Positions 41,742-54,220 of a DNA stretch of 64,000 nucleotides are shown piece after piece. Each line of letters opens with the position of its first letter. The stretch's first letter is position 1. The translations under genes were made by a program, and so were the position numbers. The DNA comes from Ralstonia thomasii (GTDB taxonomy: Bacteria > Pseudomonadota > Gammaproteobacteria > Burkholderiales > Burkholderiaceae): NCBI RefSeq assembly GCF_958405895.1, contig NZ_CATZAR010000005.1; one strand, 5' to 3'. The notes beneath the pieces were generated by a model that was not told where the DNA came from, did no database searches, and saw nothing but the letters and a program-made list of their open reading frames with translations.

Positions 41742-42269
41742 TTACTTCTTATAGTTGGCAACGCCGTCGGCGATTTCCTTGTGGGCTTCTTCAATACCGC
41801 CCCAGCCTTCGACCTTGACCCACTTGCCGGCTTCCAGCGCCTTGTAGTGCTCGAAGAAGTGCTTGATCTGGTCCAGCAGGTTCTGGCCGATGTCCGACAG
41901 GTCGGTCACGTGGGCCGTCGCCGGGCTCAGCTTGTTGACAGGCACGGCAACCAGCTTGGCGTCCACACCGGATTCATCCGTCATCTTCAGCATGCCCAGG
42001 GCACGGCAGCGCACCACGCAACCGTGGATGAGCGGGAACGGCGTGACGACCAGCACGTCGACCGGGTCACCGTCGCCCGAGAGCGTCTGCGGGATGAAGC
42101 CGTAGTTGGCCGGGTAGCGCATGCCGGTGCCAACGAAGCGGTCTACGAACAGCAGGCCGGTTTCCTTGTCGGCTTCGTACTTGACCGGGTCGCTCTGCGC
42201 CGGGATCTCGATGATGACGTTGAAATCGTTGGGGATGTCCTTGCCCGGCGAGACGTTGTTGAAGCTCAT
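41742..42269 (-). CDS. ppa: Inorganic pyrophosphatase
   Basis: Ppa, 175 residues, hydrolyses pyrophosphate to phosphate and pulls biosynthetic reactions forward. The signature DGDPVDVLV and the catalytic patch YPANYGFIPQTLSGDGD are present, as are the downstream Asp/Lys residues of the active site. The bacterial family I hexameric enzyme is about this long. A TATAAT -10 at 42351-42356 (minus) implies a leader of about 75 bases. A good terminator follows. Confidence 0.97.
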   Translation of the reverse strand: MSFNNVSPGKDIPNDFNVIIEIPAQSDPVKYEADKETGLLFVDRFVGTGMRYPANYGFIPQTLSGDGDPVDVLVVTPFPLIHGCVVRCRALGMLKMTDESGVDAKLVAVPVNKLSPATAHVTDLSDIGQNLLDQIKHFFEHYKALEAGKWVKVEGWGGIEEAHKEIADGVANYKK

Positions 42270-42350
42270 GGAAATGCTCCGGAATGCGCGAAGTGCGTAA
42301 AAACGCGACGCAAATGGTTGGAAAGAAGCGTGAAAAACTGTCGGCGGGCA

Positions 42351-42356
42351 TTATAG
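42351..42356 (-). promoter_or_regulatory. Likely -10 element for ppa
   Basis: Minus strand TATAAT, 82 bases upstream of the ppa ATG. No strong -35 is seen at the usual distance. Confidence 0.45.
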
Positions 42357-42438
42357 CCCCTCACACTCGGACGCTTGCCCTACCCCGGCCGCACCCGTGC
42401 GAAAATCGGGCGTTGCCGATCTTTTGCAGGAACCCCCC

Positions 42439-43875
42439 ATGCATGCCCAGCACTTCATCGCCAACCGTCTGATGTCGCCCGATTCGGGGCTGCGCATCAA
42501 GGTGTTCGATCCGTCCGACGGCCAATCCTTTGCCGAGATTGCGCGCGGCAACGCCACCGACATCAACGTGGCAGTGCATGCCGCGCGGCGGGCGTTCGAA
42601 GGCGTGTGGGGTCAACTGGCGCCGGCCGAGCGCGGCCGTGTGCTGATGCGCGTAGCCCTGCGCCTGGCCGATCACGAGGAAGAACTCGCCCGCCTGGAAG
42701 CCCGCGACACCGGCAAGCCCATGCGCCAGGCGCGCGCCGATGCCCGCGCCGTCGCCCGCTACTTCGAGTTCTACGCCGGCGCCGCCGACAAGCTCCACGG
42801 GCAGACCATCCCCTACCCGGCCGATACCACCGTGCTGACCGTGCGCGAGCCGCATGGCGTGACCGCGCACATCATCCCGTGGAATTACCCGATGCAGATC
42901 TTCGGGCGCAGCGTGGGCGCCGCATTGGCGGCCGGCAACGCGTGCGTGGTCAAGCCGGCGGAAGACGCGTGCCTGTCGGTCCTGCGCGTGGCGGAGCTGG
43001 CCGCCGAGGCCGGCCTGCCCGATGGCGCACTCAACATCGTGACCGGCTATGGCCACGAAGCCGGCGCGGCTCTGGCGGCGCACCCCGGGATCAACCATGT
43101 GTCGTTCACGGGGTCGCCGGAAACGGGCAAGGCCATTGTGCGAGCGGCCGCCGAAAACCACGTGCCCGTCACGCTGGAACTGGGCGGCAAATCTCCGCAG
43201 ATCGTGTTTGCCGATGCCGATCTGGAAGCGGCCATTCCGGCCGTGGTGAACGGCATCATCCAGAACGCCGGCCAGACCTGCTCTGCAGGCAGCCGCGTAC
43301 TGATCGAGCGCAGCATCTACGAGGCAATGCTGGACCGGCTCGCCATGGTGTTCGAATCGATCAGGGTCGGCCCGTCGTCGCTGGATCTGGATTGCGGCCC
43401 GCTCATCAACCCCAAGCAGCAGCAGCGCGTGTGGGATTTCGTCTCGGATGCGCAGCACGCCAACATTCCGGTGATGGCGCAGGGCCAGGTGGTGCCTGAG
43501 GCGCCCGAGACCGGCTATTACCAGGCGCCAATGCTGCTGCGGGATGTACCCCACACGCACCGCCTCGCCCAGCAGGAAGTGTTCGGTCCGCTGCTGGCCG
43601 CCATGCCGTTCGACACCGAAGCCGAAGCGCTGGCCCTGGCCAACGGCACACCGTACGGCCTGGTGGCCGGCGTATGGACAAACGACGGTGGCCGCCAGAT
43701 GCGCCTTGCGCGCAAGCTCAGGGCCGGCCAGGTCTTCATCAACAATTACGGCGCGGGCGGCGGCGTTGAACTGCCCTTCGGCGGAACGGGCCACTCGGGG
43801 CACGGGCGCGAAAAGGGCTTCGAAGCGCTCTACGGCTTTACCACGCTCAAGACCATCGCCATCCGCCACGGCTAA
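42439..43875 (+). CDS. Aldehyde dehydrogenase family protein
   Basis: The 478-residue enzyme oxidises an aldehyde with NAD(P)+. The NAD segment VTAHIIPWNYPMQIFG, the base Glu in LELGGKSPQIVFADAD and the nucleophile Cys in NAGQTCSAGSRVLIE are all present. The C-terminal LPFGGTGHSGHGREKGFEAL is standard. It heads a three-gene run with an SDR dehydrogenase and an MFS carrier, suggesting uptake and oxidation of one carbon source. The ATG at 42439 has CAGGA upstream. The substrate cannot be deduced. Confidence 0.93.
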   Translation: MHAQHFIANRLMSPDSGLRIKVFDPSDGQSFAEIARGNATDINVAVHAARRAFEGVWGQLAPAERGRVLMRVALRLADHEEELARLEARDTGKPMRQARADARAVARYFEFYAGAADKLHGQTIPYPADTTVLTVREPHGVTAHIIPWNYPMQIFGRSVGAALAAGNACVVKPAEDACLSVLRVAELAAEAGLPDGALNIVTGYGHEAGAALAAHPGINHVSFTGSPETGKAIVRAAAENHVPVTLELGGKSPQIVFADADLEAAIPAVVNGIIQNAGQTCSAGSRVLIERSIYEAMLDRLAMVFESIRVGPSSLDLDCGPLINPKQQQRVWDFVSDAQHANIPVMAQGQVVPEAPETGYYQAPMLLRDVPHTHRLAQQEVFGPLLAAMPFDTEAEALALANGTPYGLVAGVWTNDGGRQMRLARKLRAGQVFINNYGAGGGVELPFGGTGHSGHGREKGFEALYGFTTLKTIAIRHG

Positions 43876-43915
43876 GGCACAACGCAACATTCCACCCACA
43901 ACACGAGGAGACACC

Positions 43916-44674
43916 ATGCGGCTTGCCGGCAAGATTGCCATCGTCACGGGCGCGGGTTCAGGCTTTGGCGAGGGTATCGCCAACACCTTTGCCCGCGAAG
44001 GCGCACGCGTCGTCGTCAACGACTTGAATGCGGAGGCCGGTGAGCGTGTAGCCAGCGCCATTCGCGTGGCCGGCGGCGATGCGCATTTCGTGCAGGCTGA
44101 CGTCTCCAATGGCGATTCCGTCGCCAAGCTGCTGGGCGCCACGCTGGCGCGCTATGGCGATCTGCACATCGTCGTGAACAATGCCGGCACCACGCATAAG
44201 AACAAGCCGTTGCTGCAGATCACCGAAGACGAGTTCGACCGCGTGATGGCTGTCAACGTGAAGAGCATTTACTGGACGGCACATCACATCGTCCCGCACT
44301 TCCGGGAGCGCGGCGGCGGCGTGTTCGTCAATGTGGCGTCCACCGCTGGCATCCGGCCGCGGCCCGGGCTCGTCTGGTACAACGCCAGCAAGGGCGCCGT
44401 CATCACAGCCAGCAAGGCGATGGCGGCCGAGCTGGGCCCCGACAAGATCCGCGTGAACTGCGTGAACCCGGTAATGGGTGCCACGGGCCTCATTGAGCAG
44501 TTCATGGGCGTACCCGACACCCCCGAGAACCGCGCGCGCTTCCTGGCGACGATCCCGATGGGGCGGCTCTCCACGCCGCAGGATGTGGCCAACGCATGCC
44601 TGTACTTGGCGTCGGACGAAGCCGAGTTCATTACCGGCGCGTGCCTGGAGGTGGACGGCGGGCGCTGCGTATAA
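43916..44674 (+). CDS. Short-chain dehydrogenase/reductase (SDR)
   Basis: The 252-residue enzyme has the classical SDR layout: TGAGSGFGEGIA cofactor motif near the N-terminus, NNAG, a Ser in NVASTAG and the active YNASKGA (Tyr-x3-Lys). It ends GACLEVDGGRCV. It oxidises or reduces a hydroxy group with NAD(P). ACACGAGGAG just upstream fixes the ATG at 43916, 40 bases after the aldehyde dehydrogenase. An MFS gene follows after about 120 bases. Confidence 0.92.
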   Translation: MRLAGKIAIVTGAGSGFGEGIANTFAREGARVVVNDLNAEAGERVASAIRVAGGDAHFVQADVSNGDSVAKLLGATLARYGDLHIVVNNAGTTHKNKPLLQITEDEFDRVMAVNVKSIYWTAHHIVPHFRERGGGVFVNVASTAGIRPRPGLVWYNASKGAVITASKAMAAELGPDKIRVNCVNPVMGATGLIEQFMGVPDTPENRARFLATIPMGRLSTPQDVANACLYLASDEAEFITGACLEVDGGRCV

Positions 44675-44796
44675 ACCCTGCCGGCGGGCGTCTTGGCGCG
44701 CCCGTCCGAGAAGCGCAGAATGCTGTGGCGGTTTTCCAGGCCGAGGTAGGTAACGAGGAGCACTCGGCCTGAACTCACAATAACTCTGGAGACCCG

Positions 44797-46131
44797 ATGG
44801 CCACCACCACCCCACCCACCTCACCGGTCGGCGGCGCAGGCACGCTGCCACCCCAGTCCGCAAGTGCATTTGAAGAAGCCACCTACCGCAAAGTGACGTG
44901 GCGCCTGGTTCCGTTCCTGCTGCTGTGCTACGTGGTCGCGTATCTCGATCGCGTCAACGTGGGCTTTGCCAAGCTGCAGATGCTCAACGACCTCAAGTTC
45001 AGCGAGACCATCTACGGGCTCGGCGCCGGCATCTTCTTCATCGGTTACTTCCTCTTTGAAGTGCCGAGCAACGTGATCCTGCACCGCGTGGGCGCACGCA
45101 TCTGGATCGCGCGGATCATGATCTCGTGGGGCATCATCTCGGCGGCCATGATGTTCGTGACCACGCCGGCCATGTTCTACGTGATGCGCTTCCTGCTGGG
45201 GCTGGCAGAAGCCGGCTTCTTCCCGGGGATCATCCTGTACCTCACGTATTGGTATCCGGCGCAGCGGCGCGGGCGCACCACCACCTTCTTCATGACGGCA
45301 ATTGCGCTGTCGGGCGTGATCGGCGGCCCCATCTCGGGCTGGGCGATGAAGGCGTTTGCCGGCGTCTACGGCCTGGCCGGCTGGCAGTGGATGTTCCTGA
45401 TCGAAGGCATTCCGTCGATCATCGTCGGCATCGTCGTGCTGGCGTATCTGGACGACCGCATCAGCCACGCGAAGTGGCTGACTGACGAAGAGAAGGCGCT
45501 GCTCGCGCGCAACATCGCCGCGGAAGACGCCGAGAAGGAAGACCCGCCCATCCGCACCGTCATGGCCAGCCCGCGCGTATGGCTGATGAGCCTGATCTAC
45601 TTCACCTTCGTGATGGGCCTGTATGGCGTGAGCTTCTGGCTGCCGACGCTGATCAAGCAGACCGGCGTGGCCGATCCGTTCTCGGTCGGCCTGCTGACGG
45701 CGATTCCGTACGGCGCAGCAGTCGTCGCGATGGTCCTGGTGGCACGCAGCGCCGATCGCCTGCGCGAGCGCCGCTGGCACATCGCGATTCCCGCAGTGGT
45801 GGGCGCGGTCGGGCTCGTACTGTCAGCCGTCTGGCACACCGACACCATGCTGGCCATGGCCGCACTCACGCTCGGCACCATGGGCATCCTGACCACGTTA
45901 CCGCTGTTCTGGAGCCTGCCGACTGCGTTCCTGGCCGGCACCGGTGCCGCCGCCGGCATTGCGCTCATCAATTCGCTGGGCAACCTCGCGGGCTTCCTGA
46001 GCCCCTACGCCGTCGGCTGGCTGAAAGACGCCACGCAGAGCACCGATTCGGGCATGTACATGCTGGCCACGTCGATGGTGCTGGGTGCGATCCTCACGCT
46101 TTCCGTACCAGCACGGATGGTGAACAAATAG
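44797..46131 (+). CDS. MFS transporter, anion:cation symporter type
   Basis: The 444-residue protein has about 12 membrane segments. The start of the transmembrane part, PFLLLCYVVAYLDRVNVGFAKLQM, and LGLAEAGFFPGIILYLTYWYP are hallmarks of the ACS family that carries organic anions such as tartrate, phthalate or glucarate. Together with the aldehyde dehydrogenase and SDR it points to uptake of a hydroxy-acid or alcohol. TGGAGA precedes the ATG by six bases. A bidirectional terminator follows. Confidence 0.92.
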   Translation: MATTTPPTSPVGGAGTLPPQSASAFEEATYRKVTWRLVPFLLLCYVVAYLDRVNVGFAKLQMLNDLKFSETIYGLGAGIFFIGYFLFEVPSNVILHRVGARIWIARIMISWGIISAAMMFVTTPAMFYVMRFLLGLAEAGFFPGIILYLTYWYPAQRRGRTTTFFMTAIALSGVIGGPISGWAMKAFAGVYGLAGWQWMFLIEGIPSIIVGIVVLAYLDDRISHAKWLTDEEKALLARNIAAEDAEKEDPPIRTVMASPRVWLMSLIYFTFVMGLYGVSFWLPTLIKQTGVADPFSVGLLTAIPYGAAVVAMVLVARSADRLRERRWHIAIPAVVGAVGLVLSAVWHTDTMLAMAALTLGTMGILTTLPLFWSLPTAFLAGTGAAAGIALINSLGNLAGFLSPYAVGWLKDATQSTDSGMYMLATSMVLGAILTLSVPARMVNK

Positions 46132-46151
46132 GCGCCGTCACCAGCAAGAAA

Positions 46152-46177
46152 AAAGGCCGGGATGATCCCGGTCTTTT
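46152..46177. terminator. Bidirectional terminator between the MFS gene and hemY
   Basis: AAAGGCCGGGATGATCCCGGTCTTT can fold into a stem flanked by an A run on the left and a T run on the right, so it can serve both convergent genes. Confidence 0.8.
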
Positions 46178-46178
46178 C

Positions 46179-47372
46179 TCATTTCACGGCAAGCAATGCG
46201 CTTTGCCGATAGTGGCGCTGGGCGTCTTCCATGCGCTCCGTCTGCTCGAACATCTGTGCAAGCGCCAGATGCGCATGGGCGCGCAGGCTGCCGGAGTGAT
46301 CGGCATCGGCATATTTCAGTGCCGACTCCAGGTTCGACTGCGCCTTGCCCCAGAGCTGCTCCTTGAAGCACAGCATGCCAAGCGTGTAGAACAGTTCGGC
46401 ATCCACCGGATGCTGGGCGAGCCATTTCTCTGCTTGCTGGATCAGCGGCAGCGCCTTGCCCGGCACTGCGCAATCGGCATAGCGGCGGATCAGGCGGCCA
46501 TCCCAATGGGTCTTCAGGCCCTCTTCGACGATGCGCTTGGCATCATCGGTGCGACCGAGTTGCGCGAAGTACAGCGCCGCCTGCGAAGCGATGCGCGGCG
46601 AACGGCGTTCTTCCGTGGTCAACTCGCGCCAGAAGCCGTTCAGGGCATCGGCATCGTGGCGGCGCTCGGCCAGCAGCGTTTCACAGGCCATCTGCTTGAG
46701 TCGTGCGGCCAGCACGGAATGGATGGCGTTGCGCTTTTCCAGTGCACGCGTCAGGCGCAGCACCTCGCTCCAGTTCTTCAGATGCTGGTGAGCACGCAAG
46801 GCAATGCGTTGCGCCTGAATCTGCCGCGCCCCCTGCGATTGCAGTTGCGCGATCTTCTCGAGCGCGCCTTCCGCATCGCGAGCGTCAACCAGCAGTTCGG
46901 CCATCGACACAAGCTTCGCCTGCTCACGATCGGGCGAGGACACTTCGGCCATCCACGCGTCGCGGCGCTCGGTCTCCTGCATGCGGTGCGCGGCACGGGC
47001 ACCGATCAGCGCGGCCGTCTCGCGCTGAGGCTCCCACGCCTGGGCTTCTCGCGCCTGGCGCTCCGCATGGCCGAAGCGGCCGGCAAACAGGCTTTCCATT
47101 GCTTCACGCAGCGCCGCCGATGCCTTCAGGATGCGGTTGCGCTCGCGATACGCCGCTGCACGCGCCGGCATACCCGCCACATGGTGGAAAAGGCGCATCA
47201 CGAGATGCAGCACCACGAACGTCGCCAGCAGCGCAGCCAGCACGAAGTTGAGCGACATCTCCACCCGGTACGGCGGGTAGAACAGCACGACGTTGCTCAG
47301 ATTGAGTTCGGTAAACAGCGCCAGCCCCACGGCGGCGGCAAACAGGAGCGCGACCCAGAATACCCAGCGCAT
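46179..47372 (-). CDS. hemY: HemY-type membrane protein (haem biosynthesis associated)
   Basis: HemY, 397 residues, is an inner-membrane protein with two N-terminal membrane segments (about residues 3 to 20 and 40 to 60) followed by TPR-like helical repeats (for example AELFYTLGMLCFKEQLWGKA). It is co-transcribed with hemC and hemDX in many proteobacteria. Its role in haem synthesis is not biochemically defined; it is not the Bacillus protoporphyrinogen oxidase of the same name. The ATG at 47372 follows the hemDX stop by two bases, with AAGGAG inside it. Confidence 0.92.
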   Translation of the reverse strand: MRWVFWVALLFAAAVGLALFTELNLSNVVLFYPPYRVEMSLNFVLAALLATFVVLHLVMRLFHHVAGMPARAAAYRERNRILKASAALREAMESLFAGRFGHAERQAREAQAWEPQRETAALIGARAAHRMQETERRDAWMAEVSSPDREQAKLVSMAELLVDARDAEGALEKIAQLQSQGARQIQAQRIALRAHQHLKNWSEVLRLTRALEKRNAIHSVLAARLKQMACETLLAERRHDADALNGFWRELTTEERRSPRIASQAALYFAQLGRTDDAKRIVEEGLKTHWDGRLIRRYADCAVPGKALPLIQQAEKWLAQHPVDAELFYTLGMLCFKEQLWGKAQSNLESALKYADADHSGSLRAHAHLALAQMFEQTERMEDAQRHYRQSALLAVK

Positions 47373-47374
47373 GC

Positions 47375-49483
47375 TCACTCCTTGCCCGAACCGCGCACGG
47401 CGGCAAGGCTGTCAGCTAGCGTTGGAACCTGCAGCGTGCCAACCGTCGCGCGCGCCTGCGACAGTTGATTCTGCACTGTGGTCACGCGCGAAGACTGCGT
47501 ATCAAAGTAGCGCGCGAGCAGCGTATCAGCGCGCCCCAGATCGGCGCGGAACACGGCTTCATTGCGCGAGAGCAACGCCAGGCGCGCATTCATCAGGCGC
47601 AGCTTGAGGTTTTCGCGCAGGAACCACGCTTGGTCGGAAGACAGCAGCAGTGCCTCGGTCTGATCGACGCGGCGCACCTGTACGATCTGGCCGAGTTCGC
47701 CGCGCACGTCGTTCCACAGGCGGCCCCACCAAGCGCGCACGCCTGCCGACCATCCGGCGTTTGGCGGCGTCGAGGCAACGGGCGCCGACGCAGCGTGTGC
47801 CTTGGCATTCTTCGAGGGTTTCGCCACAGTATGCGGCGCCTGCGCAGCCTGTTCCGCCTCCAGCGGCTGGGCCGACGAGACGAGCGGCAGCGTATCGACC
47901 GCGTTGATGGCGTCATCCAACCGCAGCGCAGCACCGGCCAGATCAAACGACGGCATCGCCTTGAGCTTGGCCATGTCGCGCGATACCGCCCGACGCACGG
48001 CGTTGAACTGCGGCTTGTCGAGCGTGGCCAGGCGCGCGTCGATCGTTTGCAGCGCAGCCAATGCACCCGCGACGTTGCCGGTCAGTTGCAGTTGTTCAGC
48101 GGTCACTTCCAGCGAACGCTGGATCTCGGCGCGCTGCCAGTCATCGCGGTTGCGCAGGAGGTCTTGATTGGCCTGCTCCAGCGCTGCCTGGCGATCGCGC
48201 GTTTCAGCGGTGCGGGCATCCAGCGCGCCAAACTTCTGCTGCAGCTGGGAAACCGAATCCTGATCGGCCCGCGAGAGCACGCGCATCTCCTGCGCCAGCG
48301 CCTCATTCGTTTGGGCGCGCTGACGGATCTCGCGTGCAAGGCGTTCGTTGCGCACCTGTAGCGCGGCCACTGCCGCCACGACCGCGACCAGCGCCACCCA
48401 GATGAGCCAACCGCCACGGCGCGGCGCATGGTTGACCGTCATGGTGGGCGCAAACGCAGCCGGCGGAGCAGCAGGCGCAGGACTCGGCTTGACGGCTGCG
48501 GGCGCTGGCGTTGAAGCGGGAGCGGACGAGGGAACGGGAGTCTGCGTCACAGTGGAAGAAGAAGTAGACGGGTTTGAATCATCCGGCACCGTTGCTGGGG
48601 CATGCTCGGGAGCCCATATCGGCCCGGCCCAGGCGAGCACGCTGGCGAGGAGCCGGTCGTCGCCGGCGCCGGTCAGCGTCACATCGCGGAAACCCAGCGA
48701 TTCGGCCTGTTCGACGATGCGGGCGTGCGAAGCAAAGCATGGCGCGCCGTGCAGCGTATCGAGATCAGCGGGCGACAGATTGGCGCGGGCCAGCTCATCA
48801 AGATTGCGGACGGCCTCGGAGCTGGTGAGCGTCCAGGCGTGGCGGGACGAAAGCACGGCACGCAACGCAAGCCACGCAGCGGCATCGGGCACCGGTACGC
48901 TGCGGCGATAGGCTTCCGCCGTACGGACCGATGCACCGGCTTCGCGCAGCTGATCGGCCAGCCACTCACGGCCACCGTTGCCGCGCACGATCAGCACTTC
49001 ACGGCCGCTCAGCGAGGGCACATCCAGCCGCGCGTAGAGCGCCTCGGAATCCTGGCGGGCGTCGTCGGCATGCGTGTCGGGCTTGATCACACGGTGCGCG
49101 GGCGGCGCGACCCCGTGCGTGGCAAGCGCCTGTGCGCTCGCGGGCCCCACTACTGCCACCGGTACTTCCTGCGGCCAGCGGAAGCCTTCCGGCATGGCGG
49201 AAAATGCCTGCTGCACGGCGTTGGGGCTGACGAACACGACCAGCGCATAGCGCGACGGATCGCCCAGCGCGGCACGCAAGTCGTCGAGATTGGGCGTCGG
49301 CGCAATGTCGAGCAGCGGAAACTGGTGCGTGCGCAGGCCGTGGCGCTCAAGCGCCGCCACCAGCATGGGCGCCTGTGCGCGCGGACGCGTGACCACCACC
49401 ACGGGCGGGGTTGCCGATTGAACAGGCGGCGTGCTGGAAGCGGGCGACGATGGTGACAAGCGCGGTGGCAAGTGGTCGTCCAT
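47375..49483 (-). CDS. hemDX: HemD-HemX fusion: uroporphyrinogen-III synthase plus membrane/coiled-coil domain
   Basis: This 702-residue protein joins two functions. Residues about 28 to 288 form the HemD domain that cyclises hydroxymethylbilane (VVVTRPRAQA at the start, VVFVSPNAVQ, TLTSSEAVRNL). A Pro/Ala/Ser linker (about 291 to 355) leads to one membrane segment (GGWLIWVALVAVVAAVAAL, 358 to 376) and a HemX-type coiled-coil and helical region to the end. In E. coli these are separate hemD and hemX genes. The fusion is known in Ralstonia and relatives. No frameshift is needed. It lies 15 bases downstream of hemC. Confidence 0.95.
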   Translation of the reverse strand: MDDHLPPRLSPSSPASSTPPVQSATPPVVVVTRPRAQAPMLVAALERHGLRTHQFPLLDIAPTPNLDDLRAALGDPSRYALVVFVSPNAVQQAFSAMPEGFRWPQEVPVAVVGPASAQALATHGVAPPAHRVIKPDTHADDARQDSEALYARLDVPSLSGREVLIVRGNGGREWLADQLREAGASVRTAEAYRRSVPVPDAAAWLALRAVLSSRHAWTLTSSEAVRNLDELARANLSPADLDTLHGAPCFASHARIVEQAESLGFRDVTLTGAGDDRLLASVLAWAGPIWAPEHAPATVPDDSNPSTSSSTVTQTPVPSSAPASTPAPAAVKPSPAPAAPPAAFAPTMTVNHAPRRGGWLIWVALVAVVAAVAALQVRNERLAREIRQRAQTNEALAQEMRVLSRADQDSVSQLQQKFGALDARTAETRDRQAALEQANQDLLRNRDDWQRAEIQRSLEVTAEQLQLTGNVAGALAALQTIDARLATLDKPQFNAVRRAVSRDMAKLKAMPSFDLAGAALRLDDAINAVDTLPLVSSAQPLEAEQAAQAPHTVAKPSKNAKAHAASAPVASTPPNAGWSAGVRAWWGRLWNDVRGELGQIVQVRRVDQTEALLLSSDQAWFLRENLKLRLMNARLALLSRNEAVFRADLGRADTLLARYFDTQSSRVTTVQNQLSQARATVGTLQVPTLADSLAAVRGSGKE

Positions 49484-49498
49484 GGCGAGCCGTGGGAT

Positions 49499-50515
49499 TC
49501 AGGTAGCGGGTGGGGCGTCGGCGCCCAGCATGGCAAGGATGTCGCGTGCGCCGCCGGCCAGCATCTGCTGGGCGACGCGCACGCCCAGTGCGTCGGCTTC
49601 GGCCAGCGTAGATGGCGTGGCTTCGCCATCCGCGGCGAGTTTGCGGGTGCCGTCCTGCGAAGCAACAAAGGCGCGCAGGCGCAGCGTGCCGCCGTCCGAC
49701 CACTGCGCGAACGAGGCGAGTGGCACCTGGCACGAACCGCCGAGAATGCGCGAAACAGCGCGTTCAGCCGTCACGGCCAGTGCAGTGGGCTCATCGTGCA
49801 GGGGCGCGAGGCAGGCTCGCACGTCTGCGCGATCGGCGCGAATTTCGATGCCGAGCGCACCTTGCCCGGCTGCCGGTAGCGATTCTTCCGGCGCGATGGT
49901 CGAGCGAATGCGATCGACCAACCCCAGCCGCTTGAGCCCCGCAGCGGCCAGGATGATGGCAGCGTAGTCGCCGCGATCGAGCTTGCCGAGGCGCGTATCG
50001 AGGTTGCCCCGCAGCGGCTGGATCACCAGATGCGGAAACCGAGCCCTCAACGAGGCCTCGCGGCGCAGGCTCGACGTGCCCACCACGGCGCCGGCAGGCA
50101 GCGAGGCCAGATCAGCGTAGTCGTTGGAAATAAAGGCGTCGCGCGGGTCTTCGCGTTCGAGGATGGCCGACAGCGCAAAGCCTTCCGGCAATTCCATCGG
50201 CACATCCTTGAGCGAATGTACGGCGAGATCTGCGCGCCCCTCGGCCAGCGCGACTTCCAGTTCCTTCACGAACAAACCCTTGCCCCCCACCTTCGCGAGG
50301 GAGCGGTCGAGAATCTGGTCGCCGCGCGTGGTCATTCCAAGGATGGACACGTCGCACGCGGGATAGTATTTTTGCAATGCAGCACGCACGTGTTCGGCTT
50401 GCCAGAGGGCTAGCCGGCTCTCGCGCGAGGCAATGACCAGCTTGGTCGGCGCCTGGGCTGCAGGAGTCGTTGCAAGCTGGGATTGACGGGAAGTCGGGCG
50501 GGCGTTGGAAGACAT
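49499..50515 (-). CDS. hemC: Hydroxymethylbilane synthase (porphobilinogen deaminase)
   Basis: HemC, 338 residues, links four porphobilinogens. The start of the fold is at about residue 24 (KLVIASRESRLALWQAEHV), after a short Ser/Ala/Gln-rich extension. The catalytic Asp patch VHSLKDVPM, Arg-rich GTSSLRREASLRARFP and the dipyrromethane cofactor cysteine C262 (LGGSCQVPL) are intact. It opens the hemC-hemDX-hemY operon and is divergent from ppc. Confidence 0.97.
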   Translation of the reverse strand: MSSNARPTSRQSQLATTPAAQAPTKLVIASRESRLALWQAEHVRAALQKYYPACDVSILGMTTRGDQILDRSLAKVGGKGLFVKELEVALAEGRADLAVHSLKDVPMELPEGFALSAILEREDPRDAFISNDYADLASLPAGAVVGTSSLRREASLRARFPHLVIQPLRGNLDTRLGKLDRGDYAAIILAAAGLKRLGLVDRIRSTIAPEESLPAAGQGALGIEIRADRADVRACLAPLHDEPTALAVTAERAVSRILGGSCQVPLASFAQWSDGGTLRLRAFVASQDGTRKLAADGEATPSTLAEADALGVRVAQQMLAGGARDILAMLGADAPPAT

Positions 50516-50624
50516 GCGGCAATGGTAGCACGCAGCATTTTCGCGACAGTCCGGCTATCACGTTGAAGTGATACAGAAACGAGGGCCGTTCAGGCACCTT
50601 CGAGCACCCAACCTAGGAGACACC

Positions 50625-53630
<3,006 letters not shown>

Positions 53631-54126
53631 TCAGGCAGCCAGCGCGGTGGCGGCCGGGCGACGGCTGATCCACGCCATCGCCATCGCGCCGGCGTATGAC
53701 AGCGTCATCAGGCCAAACACCATCGGCGCGGCGTGCGCCAGCCCTGGCACCACCGTGACGACCGCGCCCGCCGCCGCCACGCCCAGCAAACTGCCGGTCT
53801 GCCGCGCGGCGTTGAGCAAGCCCGACGCCGTGCCGGCCAACTCGCCCGGTGCCGCGGACAAGATGGTCGACGTCATGGGCGCAATCGCCAGCGCGGTACC
53901 GCCGCCGTAAGCCACCATCGTCGCGCTCACCACCCACAGGTGCACGTGCCCCGTCAGCGCAGCCGACGTTGCCAGCAAACCCGCTGCGCCGATCAAAAGG
54001 CCGCCGAGCATCATCGCCGGCGTAGAAAAACGCGCCATCAGCTTGCCCGCGAAGATGTTGCCCGCCGACAGGCTCACCGCCATCGCCAGCATGACGAGGC
54101 CGGTCTGCACAAGACCGCGCGCGTGC
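53631..54126 (-). pseudogene. C-terminal fragment of an MFS drug-resistance-type transporter
   Basis: From about 54126 down to the stop at 53631 the frame encodes five or six membrane segments with GLVQTGLVMLAMAVSLSAGN, SAAPGELAGTASGLLNAARQ and WISRRPAATALAA. This is the end of a DHA2-type major facilitator. The first half (about eight segments) is gone; the frame upstream is the terminator region of the next gene. It has no start with a ribosome binding site and should be inactive. Confidence 0.75.
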
Positions 54127-54166
54127 GTGCCCTGCTCAATTGCATCGTCGAAGCGTTCGACGCGCC

Positions 54167-54207
54167 AAAAAAAACCGCCACACCGTAACGAGCAGCCGGT
54201 GTGGCGG
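54167..54207 (-). terminator. Terminator of the ferritin-like gene
   Basis: Minus strand CCGCCACACCG and CGGTGTGGCGG form an 11-bp stem followed by eight T bases. It starts 14 bases after the stop. Confidence 0.85.
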
Positions 54208-54220
54208 CCCAACAAACCTC

